Shown here: positions 13,351-24,528 of the stretch, piece after piece | Layout of the letters: each line of letters starts with the position of its first letter | Position numbering within the stretch: position 1 is the stretch's first letter | From: Colletotrichum lupini | Taxonomy: Eukaryota > Ascomycota > Sordariomycetes > Glomerellales > Glomerellaceae | NCBI RefSeq assembly: GCF_023278565.1 | Contig: NC_064673.1 | Location: 4,030,001-4,094,000, forward strand | DNA length: 64,000 bases | Direction of reading: 5' to 3' | Notes under the pieces: model-generated | Database searches by the model: none | What the model was told of the DNA's origin: nothing | The model's input: the letters and a program-made list of their open reading frames with translations, nothing else | Translations under genes and position numbers: made by a program

Positions 13351-15239
13351 TCTGCTATTAGTAAATGAATAAGCCTACTACTAAATTACTAATAGCCGAA
13401 AACTCTTTACCTCTCCTCGCCGGAGCCCGCATCCGTAATAGCCTTATAGCCGCTACCGGGTACCGGACTAATATTAGCTAACTAAGCCGACCCCGGACTA
13501 GGCTCTAGGATGCCTCCGGAGCCGAACTCTACCTTAAGAGCTAAGTAATACTATAATACCGAGGCATAGCCGACCCGGCCTAGCCTAATAAGAAGCTAGC
13601 TTAATACTACTACCGACGCCCTTACCTCGGTCGAGGGGCCCGTAACCTCTATAGCATCTGCTCTACAGAGTCCGTCTCGACAGCCCTTATAAAAGAAGCC
13701 AGATAGTACGAGGCACGGAAAGACGTCTTTCTAACTATTACACAGTCCGTTAATAGCGTTATCGCTAGCTTCGAGGGCTCTAGAAAGCAGATTGCGAAAG
13801 AAGCTAGGGCTATATTATCCAAGCCCTTAAGAGACTAATTAATTACGAGATAACCTTAATAGCGGCTCGGAGTTAGGTAGCTATTGTCGCACTGATAGTA
13901 GGTAATACTACTACGACGACCCGGAGCGGCCAGAGCTCTAACTACTTAAAGGCCCTACTCCCCGCCTAGGATCGGCCGTAGGCATAGCCGAAGGAGGACC
14001 TCTATATTTTTACCCGCGTCCCGGAAAAAAGCTTAGTAGCCGCCTAGAAAATCGTACCGTTCGTTATATAATAAACCGTTTAAAAAGCCGTTAGCCTAGG
14101 GCTAGCGGGCCTTCCCTACGTTTACTATATTAATATAAGTTACTCTCTAAAACTACTAAATAAGTAAATATAAAAAAGACTACTTATAAATAAAGTAAAG
14201 CTAACGGAATACCTCGGCGCCCACTAAGTCGAGACGCTTATTAAGTAGTATACTTATATTATGCCGCGATACTTAATAAAACTATATAGTATTAGCGGGG
14301 ACGTCCTAGACCTAGCTACGCTCGTTAAAAATAAGGTCTTTATATAAATAGGATAGAAGCCTGTCCTTACCTAACCGTCCTGCCTTAAGCCTAACCTAGT
14401 TACGAACAAAATTTCTTAGTTTATATCGTTTATATTAGAGGTTACGCCCTTTAAGCTCTTTAATTAAAGTAGTAGATTTCTGCTCGTTAAGAAACGAAGG
14501 ACGCTTATTTAATACGACCCCGGCTACTAAGGCTACTACTCTAGCCGGTTCTATAGATAACGACCGATCTATAATAACTATAAAAGACCTTCCGACTTAT
14601 ACGAGACAGAACCTTATATAGCGAGGCCCTAGTATATTAACTACTACGGCCCTTTCTAAGCTAATTATATAAACTACTTAGCGAGGCTCTCGGTTATAAA
14701 TAGCGTCGTTTCCCTTCTTAGTTAAAAAGAGCGGGCTCGTATTTAAAAAGCTAGTTAAAAAGTATCCGATACTCTATACGAGGCTACTCGATCCGATAGT
14801 AGCTAGGAAGTAATAGGCGTCCCTACTTCTATTAGCTAGAACTAATAGCCCGGTACTAAGCGCGCGCGCACGAGAACGCCCTTTATAAGCTCGATCGTTT
14901 ACCTTAATAACGAAAGTATTAATAATAATAATATAGATAAAGACGAGGTAGATAAAGCCGAAGACCCCTCCGTTAATACTTATATCGACCGTCTCGTACT
15001 ACCTATACTAAGTAGGAGCTAACGGGTAGTATAAAAGCTAAACTATAACGTTATAAATACCTATACTTACCTCGAACTCGACTCGGAAACGTAGGCCGAG
15101 AGCGGCGGCCCTATAAAGACTGCGCGTAGTATAGGGTAACGTTAAAAAAATTACCCCGGTATATATAGCTTTCCTATAGCTTTACTAGGAGGCTTAGATA
15201 GATATAGTCCTCGTTTAGGAACCCTAGACGGGCTAGAAG

Positions 15240-18200
15240 GACGGTAATATATAACTTAATATATATTCGGGTTTTAATTCTTTCGTCCTAGTTAGCTTCT
15301 AAAATAGCAAAAGTACTAAACTAAGAGTTTTAACCTATATACGTAAAAGAATAGGGATAAAAGTAGAGTAATAAAGGCCCGTCCGTACGAGAGACGTATT
15401 ATAGCTAGCGGTTAATAAAACGATAACTATTATTAATATTTATAAATAACCTAGCGATCCCTATAGCTATATAATAGAGATATTATTAGAACTTAAACCT
15501 CCGGAACGAACCTTAATTACGGGCGACTTTAAAGCGTATTACTATTCCTAGGAGCCCGGGGCGAGGAACGGGAACCGGGGAGATAATATTATAGGCTAGG
15601 TAGATAGTTATAACCTCTCTCTAATTAGCGAAGTTAGGATAGTAACTTAGGTCTACGGATATATCCTTAACCTAGCTTTCTTTAATATCCCTTTTATATA
15701 GGCGCAGGTTAGCTTATACTTAAACCCGGGGGCTAACTACGAGGCTATTATAACTATTATACTACTACCTAAACGCTTATAATTATAGGGCGAGGACTGC
15801 CCGTAGGTACGGCTACTATTAGTACTTAACTCGGCGCTGCCCTAGCTAAGAGACCTAATTAAAGAGGTAGTAGCTACGATACTTAATCTAGGGGACCGAC
15901 CTATTTTAGTAGACCTTGATAGGTAGGTAAGTTATATCGTTAAGCTCTTCTCCCGAGCTATCGAGGCGGTTAATAAGAAATAAAAAAGAAATAAGAAAAG
16001 CGCGGCTTAGTAAATAAAGGAATACGTAGAGGCCTATAGAGCGTACCGTACTACCCATAACTAATAAGCTTAGGAGACGGAGTAGGATACATATTTTTTT
16101 TAAAAAGAAGAGCAGAAGGTATTCCTAAGTATTATAAAAAAGGCTAAGCGGGCGTACTAGTTTAAAAAGATCAATAGAGTCGCTTTAAACTAGGACCTCT
16201 ATTAGATTATAAGTTAGTAAAAGGCGAGCCTACTAATTAGAGCACCCCTACTAATTATAAGTAACTAGACGATCGAGGATACTAACGAAAAGGCTTAAGC
16301 GCTTTGGGAAGCCCTATTTAATAAATTTAGTACGGAAGACGACGTACTAAGTAATCCGTTTAACGTACTTATCGTCCTAAAGCGAGCGATTGCGTAATAG
16401 ACTAATATTAGTAAAAAGGAAGTAAAAGCGGCTACTTTAATAAAAATAACTACCCCCGGTATAAATAGTATTATAATACGCATCCTTTAGGTTTATTAAG
16501 ATGTTATTTTAGAGCCGGTTAGGCTACTATTCTAGTCTTATATACGGGTAGGCTACTTCCCTTTACTTTTCCGTAAAGCTAAGGTAGTTATAATTTAGAA
16601 AGTAGGGAGAGACGCCTCTAAGGCCGGGTCCTAGCGGCCGATTGCGCTCCTATTATACTTAGGTAAGGGACTTAAAAGACTAATAACTAAGAGGATAGTT
16701 TTTTTAGTAATTATTAAGCGTACCGTTAGTTTATAATAAATTAGGGCGCTATAGGGCAGGTTAGCTATCGATCTAATAACTAGCCTTATTTATAATATTA
16801 AGATAGCCCTTTTAAAAGGGCTTATAGCGACGCTCCTAACTATAGACGTAAAGGGAGCTTTTAACTCCGTTCTTTAAAACCGGCTCGTTATTAAACTATA
16901 TTAATAGGGATAGCTATATAGCTTAATTAGACTTATCTTAGCTTTTGCTATAACTATACTACTAGAGTCCGATTAAAAAAAAGTATAATAGAATACTTTC
17001 CTCTATTATACGGGCTACCTTAGGGGTTATTACTATCTCTTATTATTTTTTTACTTTATATTGCGGAGATATTTAAAAATAATATAGATGCGCAATTCGG
17101 GTATACGGACGATATTATTACTCTAGCTATAAGCCCCTCCCTAGAGAGTAATATTATAATACTTAATTAAAGCGTAGCCGGTATTCTTAGATAGGGTTCG
17201 GAGAATAAGGTCTCTTTTAACTTAAATAAGTACGAGGTTATTTATTTTATTAAGAAGTACGGCTAGTTAGCGGAGCTATTAAATATTAGGGTAAGAGACT
17301 TAGTAATTAAGGCCTTAATAAAACTTATATACTAGCTAAGTATTTAGTTTAATAAGAGACTATCTTTTTAGTACTACGTCGATATAAGAGTAGCTATAGT
17401 AAAGAAGGTAGCTTATTATTTTAAGTACTTTATAAATATAAAGAGAGAATTATTAGCGGCCGCTATATAAAAAGCCGTCGTTTTTTATGTATTACTAACC
17501 GCGCTCTTTAGTACCGAAATATAGTACGTAAGTATTACGAAGCTAGCCCCGAGACGCTAAATAGAAATAGTTATAAATTCGTTTCTCTAAGGAAGACCTA
17601 TTAATATAGGCTAAAAAGGGCTTATATAGAATATCGATAGTATTATTATAGTAGTAGTAAGGGCCGTCCTATTTATTTAGAAAATAACGTTAATTAGTAG
17701 CCTCCTCTAAGACGCTAGCTTACCGTTAGCTAAAGTTGCTTTAGAGGGCGTTTACTTACGGGCCGTAGTCCGATTATAGAGGATTAATTATTAATACCCC
17801 CTAGTCGCGCGGCTCTCTTAATAAGGATAATAATAAATAAAACTATAATAAATAGTAGAACTCCTACCGAGATATAAAAGACTAGCATTTCTTTAACTAT
17901 AGTACTTACTAAGCTTATAGTATTAGATAGTAGTTTAATATAAAAAAGAGGCTATAAAAGCTTTTAAGCGCTAGCTAAGAATAGTACTAAAAAGCTATTT
18001 AATCGTCTTATTAAACGGCTTTAGGGCGACGAACGGAGCCGTGGGGTACGGCTTTATTATTTACTAAGATTTTAAACGTATAGCGTAAGGCTATAGCCGA
18101 CTCGGATTAGTAGAAGTATTTAACGCCGAGGTTAAAAGAGCGCGAGCCGGCCTTAGAAAGGCTCTACTTACTAATCGTAGTTATCTAATCTATATATATA

Positions 18201-18850
18201 TCGATAATACTAGCGTTATATAAAATATCCGAGGTAAAGCGCCGGACTCGTTATAAGAGGCCTTCTTTAAAATTTAAGAAGTAACTAATATTTTTAATAT
18301 ACGGACGTATTAGTTTCTAAGATACTAGGGTATTAAAGGAAACGAGGCCGCGGACCGGCTAGCTAAAAAAGGAACGATATTATAAATATAAATAGGTTAT
18401 ATAGTAATACTAGTAAGTATTAAGTAGCTTATAAAAGAAAAACTATAGAGCTAGTATAGGAAATAGTAATATAAAGAGCGAAGGCTACGGTACGCGGACT
18501 TAGGGCTTAAAATAGCTTTATATAGCCCCCTTAAACTAGCCTTATTACGGGCTACGTTATACTACTTATTAATAATATAGTTAGGTTACGGAGACTTTAA
18601 GTAATATTATTAACGTTTTAACTACGATAACGCTCTAATAATATGCTCTTATAGAGAGGTAAAAGACGTAAACTACCTAATTTACTATTAATTAACGCTA
18701 GCGAAGAGGTAACGGTAGCCGACCCTCTATTCTCGTAATACGCCCGAGCCTATAGGCCCTATAAGATCTCTCGAGGCCTATTTTAAGAGATTAATTACCG
18801 ACCTACGAGGGTTCGAGGCCTTTCTCTATATAATAGACTTTTTCTAAAAG
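15240..18850 (+). pseudogene. LINE ORF2 (endonuclease, reverse transcriptase, RNase H), RIP-broken
   Basis: The region holds an exonuclease-endonuclease-phosphatase domain (GDF at 15.52 kb), the RT palm with Y-T-D-D at 17102-17116, and an RNase H-like region to about 18.4 kb, ending in a weak Cys/His-rich segment. RIP-type stops occur throughout, so it cannot be translated. The RNase H domain downstream of RT fits Tad1-clade fungal LINEs. Confidence 0.7.
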
Positions 18851-18902
18851 ATCTATCCGTAGTAATAGTACTTATATATATATAGACGTGAGTGCGGGCT
18901 AC

Positions 18903-18951
18903 AAGTCAAAGCACCCACTTTTGGGCACCCCCCCCTTTTGGGCACCCCCAA
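18903..18951 (+). repeat. Left terminal inverted repeat of Fot1/pogo element
   Basis: Matches the reverse complement of 20744-20792 apart from the length of a C run (8 versus 9). Confidence 0.85.
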
Positions 18952-19019
18952 AAATCCCTCCCAGCCACCATATTAAAACCCTACCTATTATTTTAATTTA
19001 ATATAATAATTACAAAAAT

Positions 19020-20600
19020 TGTCTAAATGTATTCCTTTTTAGTATACTTACTAATTAATAAGTAATAGTATCGTATACTAAAAATGAGCTCTAATAGGTA
19101 CTTAATACTATTAGAAACGGTCTCTTTATTAAAAAGGCCTCGATTGAGTTCGGGGTTCTTAGGATAATACTTTAGGGTCAAAGAAGAGGCTATTAGATAA
19201 GGGTAAGGGTATTTATAAAGCTTTAGAGGCTTTTTTTATAATAAGAAGACTAGCTAGCCTAATAGATTTATATATAGTATTACTTAGGTATTATATTAAC
19301 TTATAAATAAGTTAGGGAATTCGCTAAGTAAGTTCTGAGGTCCTAAGAAGATAATAAACCACTTAATAAGAAATAGATTAACGCTTTTATTAAAAAGAAT
19401 TTATTAATAAGGGTCTAGAGAAGTTATCTAATCGATTCGCACTACGTTAATAAAGCTATTATTAATATAATTAAATAATAGTTTAGATTACTTAATATAC
19501 TAAAGATTAGTAGTATTAAATAGGCTAATAGGTATAATATAGATAAGATTAGTATAATAGAGAGCAAGGGAGCTAATGGGCTGGTCTTGGGTATAGTAAA
19601 GGCTATAGTAGTGCGAAAAAAAGAGCTTAGTTTGCGTACTTAAGTAACGATTATCGAGTATATCTTTACTAATAATAGAGCTATTAAATTATTAGTTATT
19701 TATAAGGGAAAGTCGGTTTAATAGTAGTAGTTCCCTCTTTAACTTACTATTTATAATAGTTAGAAGTTTATAGTAATAAATAATAGCTAGATAACCGACG
19801 AGACTGCCCTTTATTAGCTAAAAGAAGTGTTCTTACTATAGACTAAGACCCCCCCTATTAGGGGGCTTAGTAAGCTAAACTAGCCTCGATTATTAGTACT
19901 AGATAGGTATAGGAGTTATATAACGATAGAATTTATATAGGAGTACTATAGAAATAACGTTTATTTATTATTCTTATTACTATACGCTTCCTATATCCTC
20001 TAGCTATTAAATATAGCTATCTTTAGGCCTATTAAGTCTGTATATAGAAAGGAGCTTAGTAAGGAGGATATAATAAATAATTCTATTATTGTTAAAAAGC
20101 GGTACTTCTTAAGCTACTACTAGTTTACTTATTTAGCTAGTTTAAAGTTATTAAATATACGAAGTAAGTAGAAAGTAACTAAACTATAGCTACTTAATAT
20201 AGCCAAGCTACTTCTTAACCTAATAGTCCTACTTATATAAGTTATACTATTTAAAAGGGGTATAGAAGCTAGGTAGACGACTAGTAATATTAGTAGACTA
20301 CTTAACTAGGTATTAGCGACCTTTATTATTAACTAGTTAACTCTTAGGAAGGCTAGCGAGCTCTACGATTATTTAAAGCTATTTATAGAGCTTAGTTTAG
20401 ATAATAGTACTCGACGACTACTATTCCGAAAGGTAAAAAAAGCTTTTAGGGAGTAGGCCTATTAATTAACTATATCTCGGTACTAAGTTCGAGTTTTTAA
20501 GGCTAAGATTAAGCGCATAAGGCCTAGGAAAAAAAAGACTATATATTTAGACTTAAATACTAAGTTTATAAATATTTAGAACGTATAGAAAGCTTAGGAG
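19020..20600 (+). pseudogene. Fot1/pogo DDE transposase, RIP-broken
   Basis: Around 19.88-20.05 kb the plus strand reads a degraded version of the pogo/Fot1 signature. The catalytic Asp block corresponding to LLVLDGHGSH appears with H and G codons changed to Y and R. The downstream block equivalent to the LPPHxSHxLQPLD segment is recognisable as LLLYASYIL plus a RIP stop. Many stops of the TAG/TAA type. Not translatable. Confidence 0.75.
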
Positions 20601-20743
20601 GACTTTAGCGACCGTTTAGTTAGTCCTAATCGACTCGTAGGGGTCGAATTACCCAGGGAGAATTTTGATTATATTATTGTGGCAGTGGAAGGTAGTTAAT
20701 TAATTAATTGTGGTTGGTGTTGATGTTTGGATGCCATGTTTTG

Positions 20744-20792
20744 TTGGGGTGCCCAAAAGGGGGGGGGTGCCCAAAAGTGGGTGCTTTGACTT
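20744..20792 (-). repeat. Right terminal inverted repeat of Fot1/pogo element
   Basis: Inverted copy of 18903-18951, with nine G in the homopolymer run. CpA/TpG dinucleotides are preserved. Confidence 0.85.
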
Positions 20793-21045
20793 AAAGAACC
20801 TCCCGACTCCAAGGGACGATTTAGAAAAGAATGATTTTAGGGTACTAGTGGGAACCGGGGATAGATAGCATGCGTAGTGGCTACAAGGTATGATTTGGAG
20901 GACGATGTAAAGAGACGACGTACTATAGAGTAGGTAGCCTTGGCTCACAGCCCTCCTCGCCATACCCTTCGGGTCTGCGGTAAGGGCCTAGGTCCTTCCG
21001 ACACGGCGTTAACTACAACAACAATAACAACAACAACAAAACGTA
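20793..21045 (+). repeat. LINE 3' UTR and CAA-rich tail
   Basis: GC-balanced sequence directly after the Fot1/pogo insertion, ending in a (CAA)n-type tract at about 21013-21042. It is much less RIP-mutated than the LINE coding part. Confidence 0.55.
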
Positions 21046-21159
21046 CAATGTCTTGATAAGAGCTATGACAGCCATCTCACACCGATGAATTCTGACTTGA
21101 GCTCAAGCTCTGCTCAAGACGATTCGCTCATGACCCGCTCCCATTGGGCTTATTTAGAG

Positions 21160-21842
21160 CTACTTCCTAGGATTTCCCTTGTACCCAACCAAATTAGACC
21201 AACTGTCATAATCAACGACTTCGTCGCTATAATCTAGCAACTCCTGCTTGGTTCCAAAGCACTGTGCATAGAAGTCCAAAGCGTCAGAGTTCACCATTTC
21301 GGTTGGGATGAGCATCTGCTCATTATATCCGTGGCCACCTATGTAAGACAGACGGAGGGTTTTATCAGGTTCCTCGTTGAGTGAATCCGATATGTAGCCT
21401 GTGAGAGCACTCTCTCCTTGATTCCAAAGACGGTTGTCGTAATAATCGGCATAAGGAATCCATGCCTTAGTTGCCGCAGTAAACTTATCCTCATCTGCTT
21501 TGATAGCACAGTACCTGAATCCTATGAGCACATGTGGCTAGAATAAGAGCGCTAACCACATACCAATTTGAAACGCCATAGCTACTCCATCCAGCTGGAG
21601 TCGGTGTCGTGTACACACCATTCCCAAGCTGGGACCAGCCTTCGCTATCATCATAGTCCGGGTCTCTGAAAGGTGCGTTCTATTTATCTCCGTAGCTTCT
21701 TCCTATTCAAATCTCGTTAACAAATGCTATTTGACTACTCTAGGCAGCTCACTTCTGAAACTGTTCGGTAACCGATGACCATCCTGGCCGAAACAGCATG
21801 GTAGCCCAGCGCCAGGAGTAGTAGAATGTTGGTAATCCACAT
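21160..21842 (-). pseudogene. Small secreted protein gene, frameshifted
   Basis: Three exons read on the minus strand. Exon 1 (21753-21842) gives a signal peptide (MWITNILLLLALGYHAVSA) followed by a GYRTVSE motif; an in-frame ATG 15 nt upstream is an alternative start. Intron 1 is 21703-21752 (donor GTGAGC). Exon 2 is 21565-21702, approximately. Intron 2 is 21515-21563 (donor GTATGT). Exon 3 runs from 21514 to the stop at 21160. Motifs in all three exons look like one continuous secreted protein of about 195 residues, but the frame is lost once in exon 2 at about 21678-21683, so the gene is either broken or mis-sequenced. The protein resembles a family of fungal secreted proteins of unknown role. 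I do not assign a function. It is expected to be extracellular. Confidence 0.5.
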
Positions 21843-22349
21843 TTTGTGATCTTGCATTGAAGAATGTCTTGCAGATGAGGTTGTCAAGTGATCCAAATAA
21901 GAAAAATCAGGCTGGCATGGTGACGGGTAGTTGTCTCCCTTAATAACCAAAAGATAGTTATTGCCACAAACCAAGAATCATTTGACCTTGCAATGTTCTA
22001 TGAGGAGACTCCATGTTTTGTTCTTACGAAAGTATCCTTAAATGATAACCGAACTTAAACAAGGGTTTTTGGGCCCAGTGAATTGATACCACGGTGATTT
22101 CCGGACTAGATTAACTATCACCTTGTGCGCCTTGCCAGTAGGTGGGTCCGAGCTATGCCCAGACACCTGCTTTCGTCCGGTATTTCTCGGCAGCATTCTT
22201 AAGAAATAAAAAACAAAAAGAGAAGAAAACTGTTGGCATCGTTTGTGACTTCAAGTCTCGATAACCGCTTTCTTTCTGCATCATGATTCTGCATGAGACC
22301 ACACTTCTACCGCACTGCAGGCAGGGGGAAGCTGGTAATAACCATTCAA

Positions 22350-22638
22350 TCAGCTGCGAAATAGAGACAATATCAGAGATGGCTTTTGATTTTGATCAGT
22401 GAAACCACTCCCTTGTGACCTCTCATCATTGTATCCTCCACTCAATACCCCTGGCACCACTAAACACTGGTAGGAATGGAAGATATCTTCATTTATTTCA
22501 ATCTTTAGGTCATTCCCAAAAGTAGCACCCTTGTGAAATGGCTCTAACCCTTCGAAAACTTTCGTCACTTCGTCGCGAAAAGCTGCAGAATGATAAAGGG
22601 CGAGGATATCCTGCCAGCAGCTCCCGCTATTCTGCCCC
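22350..22638 (-). pseudogene. Exon remnant of unknown gene, truncated upstream
   Basis: A minus-strand frame stays open from about 22.63 kb to 22.35 kb (about 90 codons) with ordinary amino-acid composition (for example the segment WQDILALYHSAAFRDEV). It has no plausible start, and its upstream side is cut at the point where a RIP-mutated insertion and a 41-bp inverted repeat begin. A piece of the same frame reappears inverted at 23292-23332. I do not recognise the family. Confidence 0.3.
22598..22638 (+). repeat. 41-bp inverted repeat, left arm
   Basis: Perfect reverse complement of 23292-23332. It contains intact CpA/TpG dinucleotides and overlaps the start of the exon remnant. Confidence 0.9.
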
Positions 22639-22679
22639 TAAGTGTGGCTGCGGCCGCCACACGACCGCCGGTCTCGGGC

Positions 22680-23250
22680 ATATACGTAAGCTGGGCTCTG
22701 CGTAGTCAGCATTCGAGTGGGTTAGGCTAATCAGAGGCCGTTAATTAACTTAAATTATTTTAATAAAAAGTACGGTAATCGACGCGTTAGCCTAAGTCGA
22801 CGATTCCGTCGAATTAGCCTAATTACCTAGCTACCTAGCTACCTAATTAACTCGCTCGAAAAGCTAGTAGCGGCCTACTAACGGCAGTCTATAAACGAGG
22901 TTAAGGATTTATAACGCTTATTCGGGTAGGTTAACTCTACGAGGCGTTACTACTTTCGATTATAACCGCTATCTTATAAGTAGCCTCGTTAAGCGCTACT
23001 CTAACCTTAGGTAGGGTAGAAAAGCGCTAGTTATAAAATAAGTAATTATACTCTACGTAATTATATTCGTCGTAATTAACGGCGTTAATAAACGAAGGGA
23101 TCGTTAATTTTATAATTATTCCCTTTTTATAGCATATTAACGTTAAGAATAGCTTTAATTAACGGCAGTAGTAGCGGCAGTAGTAGCGACGGCGAGGTCG
23201 ACGAAGTAGTAGTTAGAGGTAAGTGTAGTAGGTAGGTAGGTGGGCAGCTG
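22680..23250. mobile_element. Short RIP-mutated insertion between inverted-repeat arms
   Basis: About 0.57 kb of TpA-rich sequence with no ORF. A 30-bp segment at 22752-22781 is identical to 59798-59827 inside the Mutator-like element, suggesting a non-autonomous relative or fragment of it. It is bracketed by the 41-bp inverted repeat. Confidence 0.5.
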
Positions 23251-23291
23251 GGCTCCGGGCTCGGAGGCAGCGGAGGTCAAGCCACAGCCTG

Positions 23292-23332
23292 GGGGCAGAA
23301 TAGCGGGAGCTGCTGGCAGGATATCCTCGCCC
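23292..23332 (-). repeat. 41-bp inverted repeat, right arm
   Basis: Perfect inverted copy of 22598-22638. The flanking sequences outside the arms are unrelated. Confidence 0.9.
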
Positions 23333-23653
23333 ATGATAAACCTACCGGATGAGAAATTACTGCAATTACCGGATGGTATGGGTTTTGCAAATCAAACGTG
23401 TACTCCACTTTTCGGACATGAGAAAGCCGCAAACTTTCCAATCTCTTAGACTTTGAATACTTTATAGAATCGGACGAGTAATCGGAACAAGCAGCTGACT
23501 TCCCTCGAAAGAGAAGAGAGGAAACAAAAAAGGGGACGGGAGGTAACTTATATCATGTTCATAAATCCCTACCTATCTTGTCACCTAGACAGTATCAGCT
23601 CATTCTCGACCGTGTTTTGACTTGCTGCTAAGAAAGCAGAACAAAAAACGAAG

Positions 23654-24528
23654 ATGTTGATGAGTATATTTATTTGCGTCGGATTCCTCTCTCACGCCAT
23701 TCTTACATCCGTATTACCGCGCGGCGGGGATGATTATGGCGGTCATCCCACAATCAACCATGATGCAGTTATCGCGCTCCCTCAGATGACCTCCTCTGGG
23801 TTTGCAGGACATCTTGAGTCTCAATTCAACCCCCTACTGTTTGTTTCGGGAGGCTGCGATCCTTATCCAGCTATCAATGCAGGTGGAAATCTTGGGTGAG
23901 TTGATGAAACAAATCTTAAGAATAGCTTGGTTGCTAAAAATGACCCCGCAGTACTGGATTACGACCTACCGGAGGAGGCAGGAGTGGCTGCGATGCTGGC
24001 GGCAAAGGCCAGGTTTATATTCGACGAGGCATCAGCAATGGCAATCGAGGCATAATGTACAGCTACTACGTCCCTAAAGTCCGCTGGGGTAAAAAAGACG
24101 AAGAGGGCCACCGTCATTACTGGGCGAGTGTTGTCGTCTGGATTGGCAAATCGAATTGCGATGGCGCTGCTATGAAGGACCTGCGCGCTGTTGGTATATC
24201 GTTTACAACCGACCACGAGGTGTGGGGTTCTGTCAGAGTCGACCAAGCATCAACCCCACGTATGCAAATACACGACAACGCCATTTCTCCCTTCATTGGC
24301 GGAGACAATGATCGACTTTTCCAGCGTATTCCCGTGAGCTGGGATTCGCTTGATAAAGTAGTTCAGCGGGCATTGTCTGATGTTAAGTACGAGAAGACGC
24401 AGGTACCGTTTACCAACGTTGCCTTCCAGGCTTCCCTAGATAGTGCTTATCGAGCTTTCTTTTCGGATGTGTCACCAGGGGACTCGGGTTGTACGGAAGG
24501 TGTCGCGCCGTCTGACGTCACGTATTAG
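23654..24528 (+). CDS. Nep1-like protein (NPP1/NLP family), type 1, degenerate heptapeptide
   Basis: Two exons: 23654-23895 and 23952-24528, joined over a 56-nt intron (donor GTGAGT, acceptor GCAG). The product is 272 residues with an N-terminal signal peptide, so it is secreted. It has the NPP1 layout: an INHDAVIALP-type start, two cysteines about 30 residues apart as in type 1 NLPs, a GQVYIRxGISNGNRGIMYSYYVPK-type central block, and the heptapeptide region. NLPs are extracellular proteins of fungi, oomycetes and bacteria; many bind plant sphingolipids and cause necrosis. Here the usual GHRHDWE reads GHRHYWA, so both acidic residues known to matter for metal binding and activity are replaced. 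I infer a non-cytotoxic NLP. The gene is not RIP-mutated although transposons lie on both sides. Family call is firm; activity is not. Confidence 0.85.

Larger units (their letters stand above)
18903..20792 (+). mobile_element. Fot1/pogo-type DNA transposon nested in the LINE 3' UTR
   Basis: A 1.9-kb element with about 48-bp terminal inverted repeats beginning AGTCAAAGCACCCAC, each with an internal duplication of CTTTTGGGCACCCC. The right end is followed by TA while the left end is preceded by CA, so a TA target duplication is plausible but not perfect. Inside, the plus strand shows the degraded transposase. Interior sequence is heavily RIP-mutated but the TIRs still contain intact CpA dinucleotides. 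Flanking LINE sequence continues on both sides, so this is a nested, later insertion. Confidence 0.85.
13350..21045 (+). mobile_element. Tad1-like LINE (non-LTR retrotransposon), RIP-mutated, interrupted by Fot1/pogo
   Basis: Plus-strand remnants in LINE order. A Cys/His-rich ORF1 tail is at about 14.45-14.65 kb. The apurinic endonuclease motif GDF plus the H/W-rich segment starts at about 15.52 kb. Reverse transcriptase shows TIDVKGAFNSV at about 16.85 kb and YTDD at 17.10 kb. An RNase H-like segment with YIDNTS is at about 18.2 kb. Stops are mostly former CAG/CAA codons. The coding part ends at about 18.85 kb. The 3' UTR resumes after the Fot1/pogo insertion (20.79 kb) and ends in a CAA-rich tail at about 21.01-21.04 kb. 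The 5' boundary is approximate. Confidence 0.75.
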
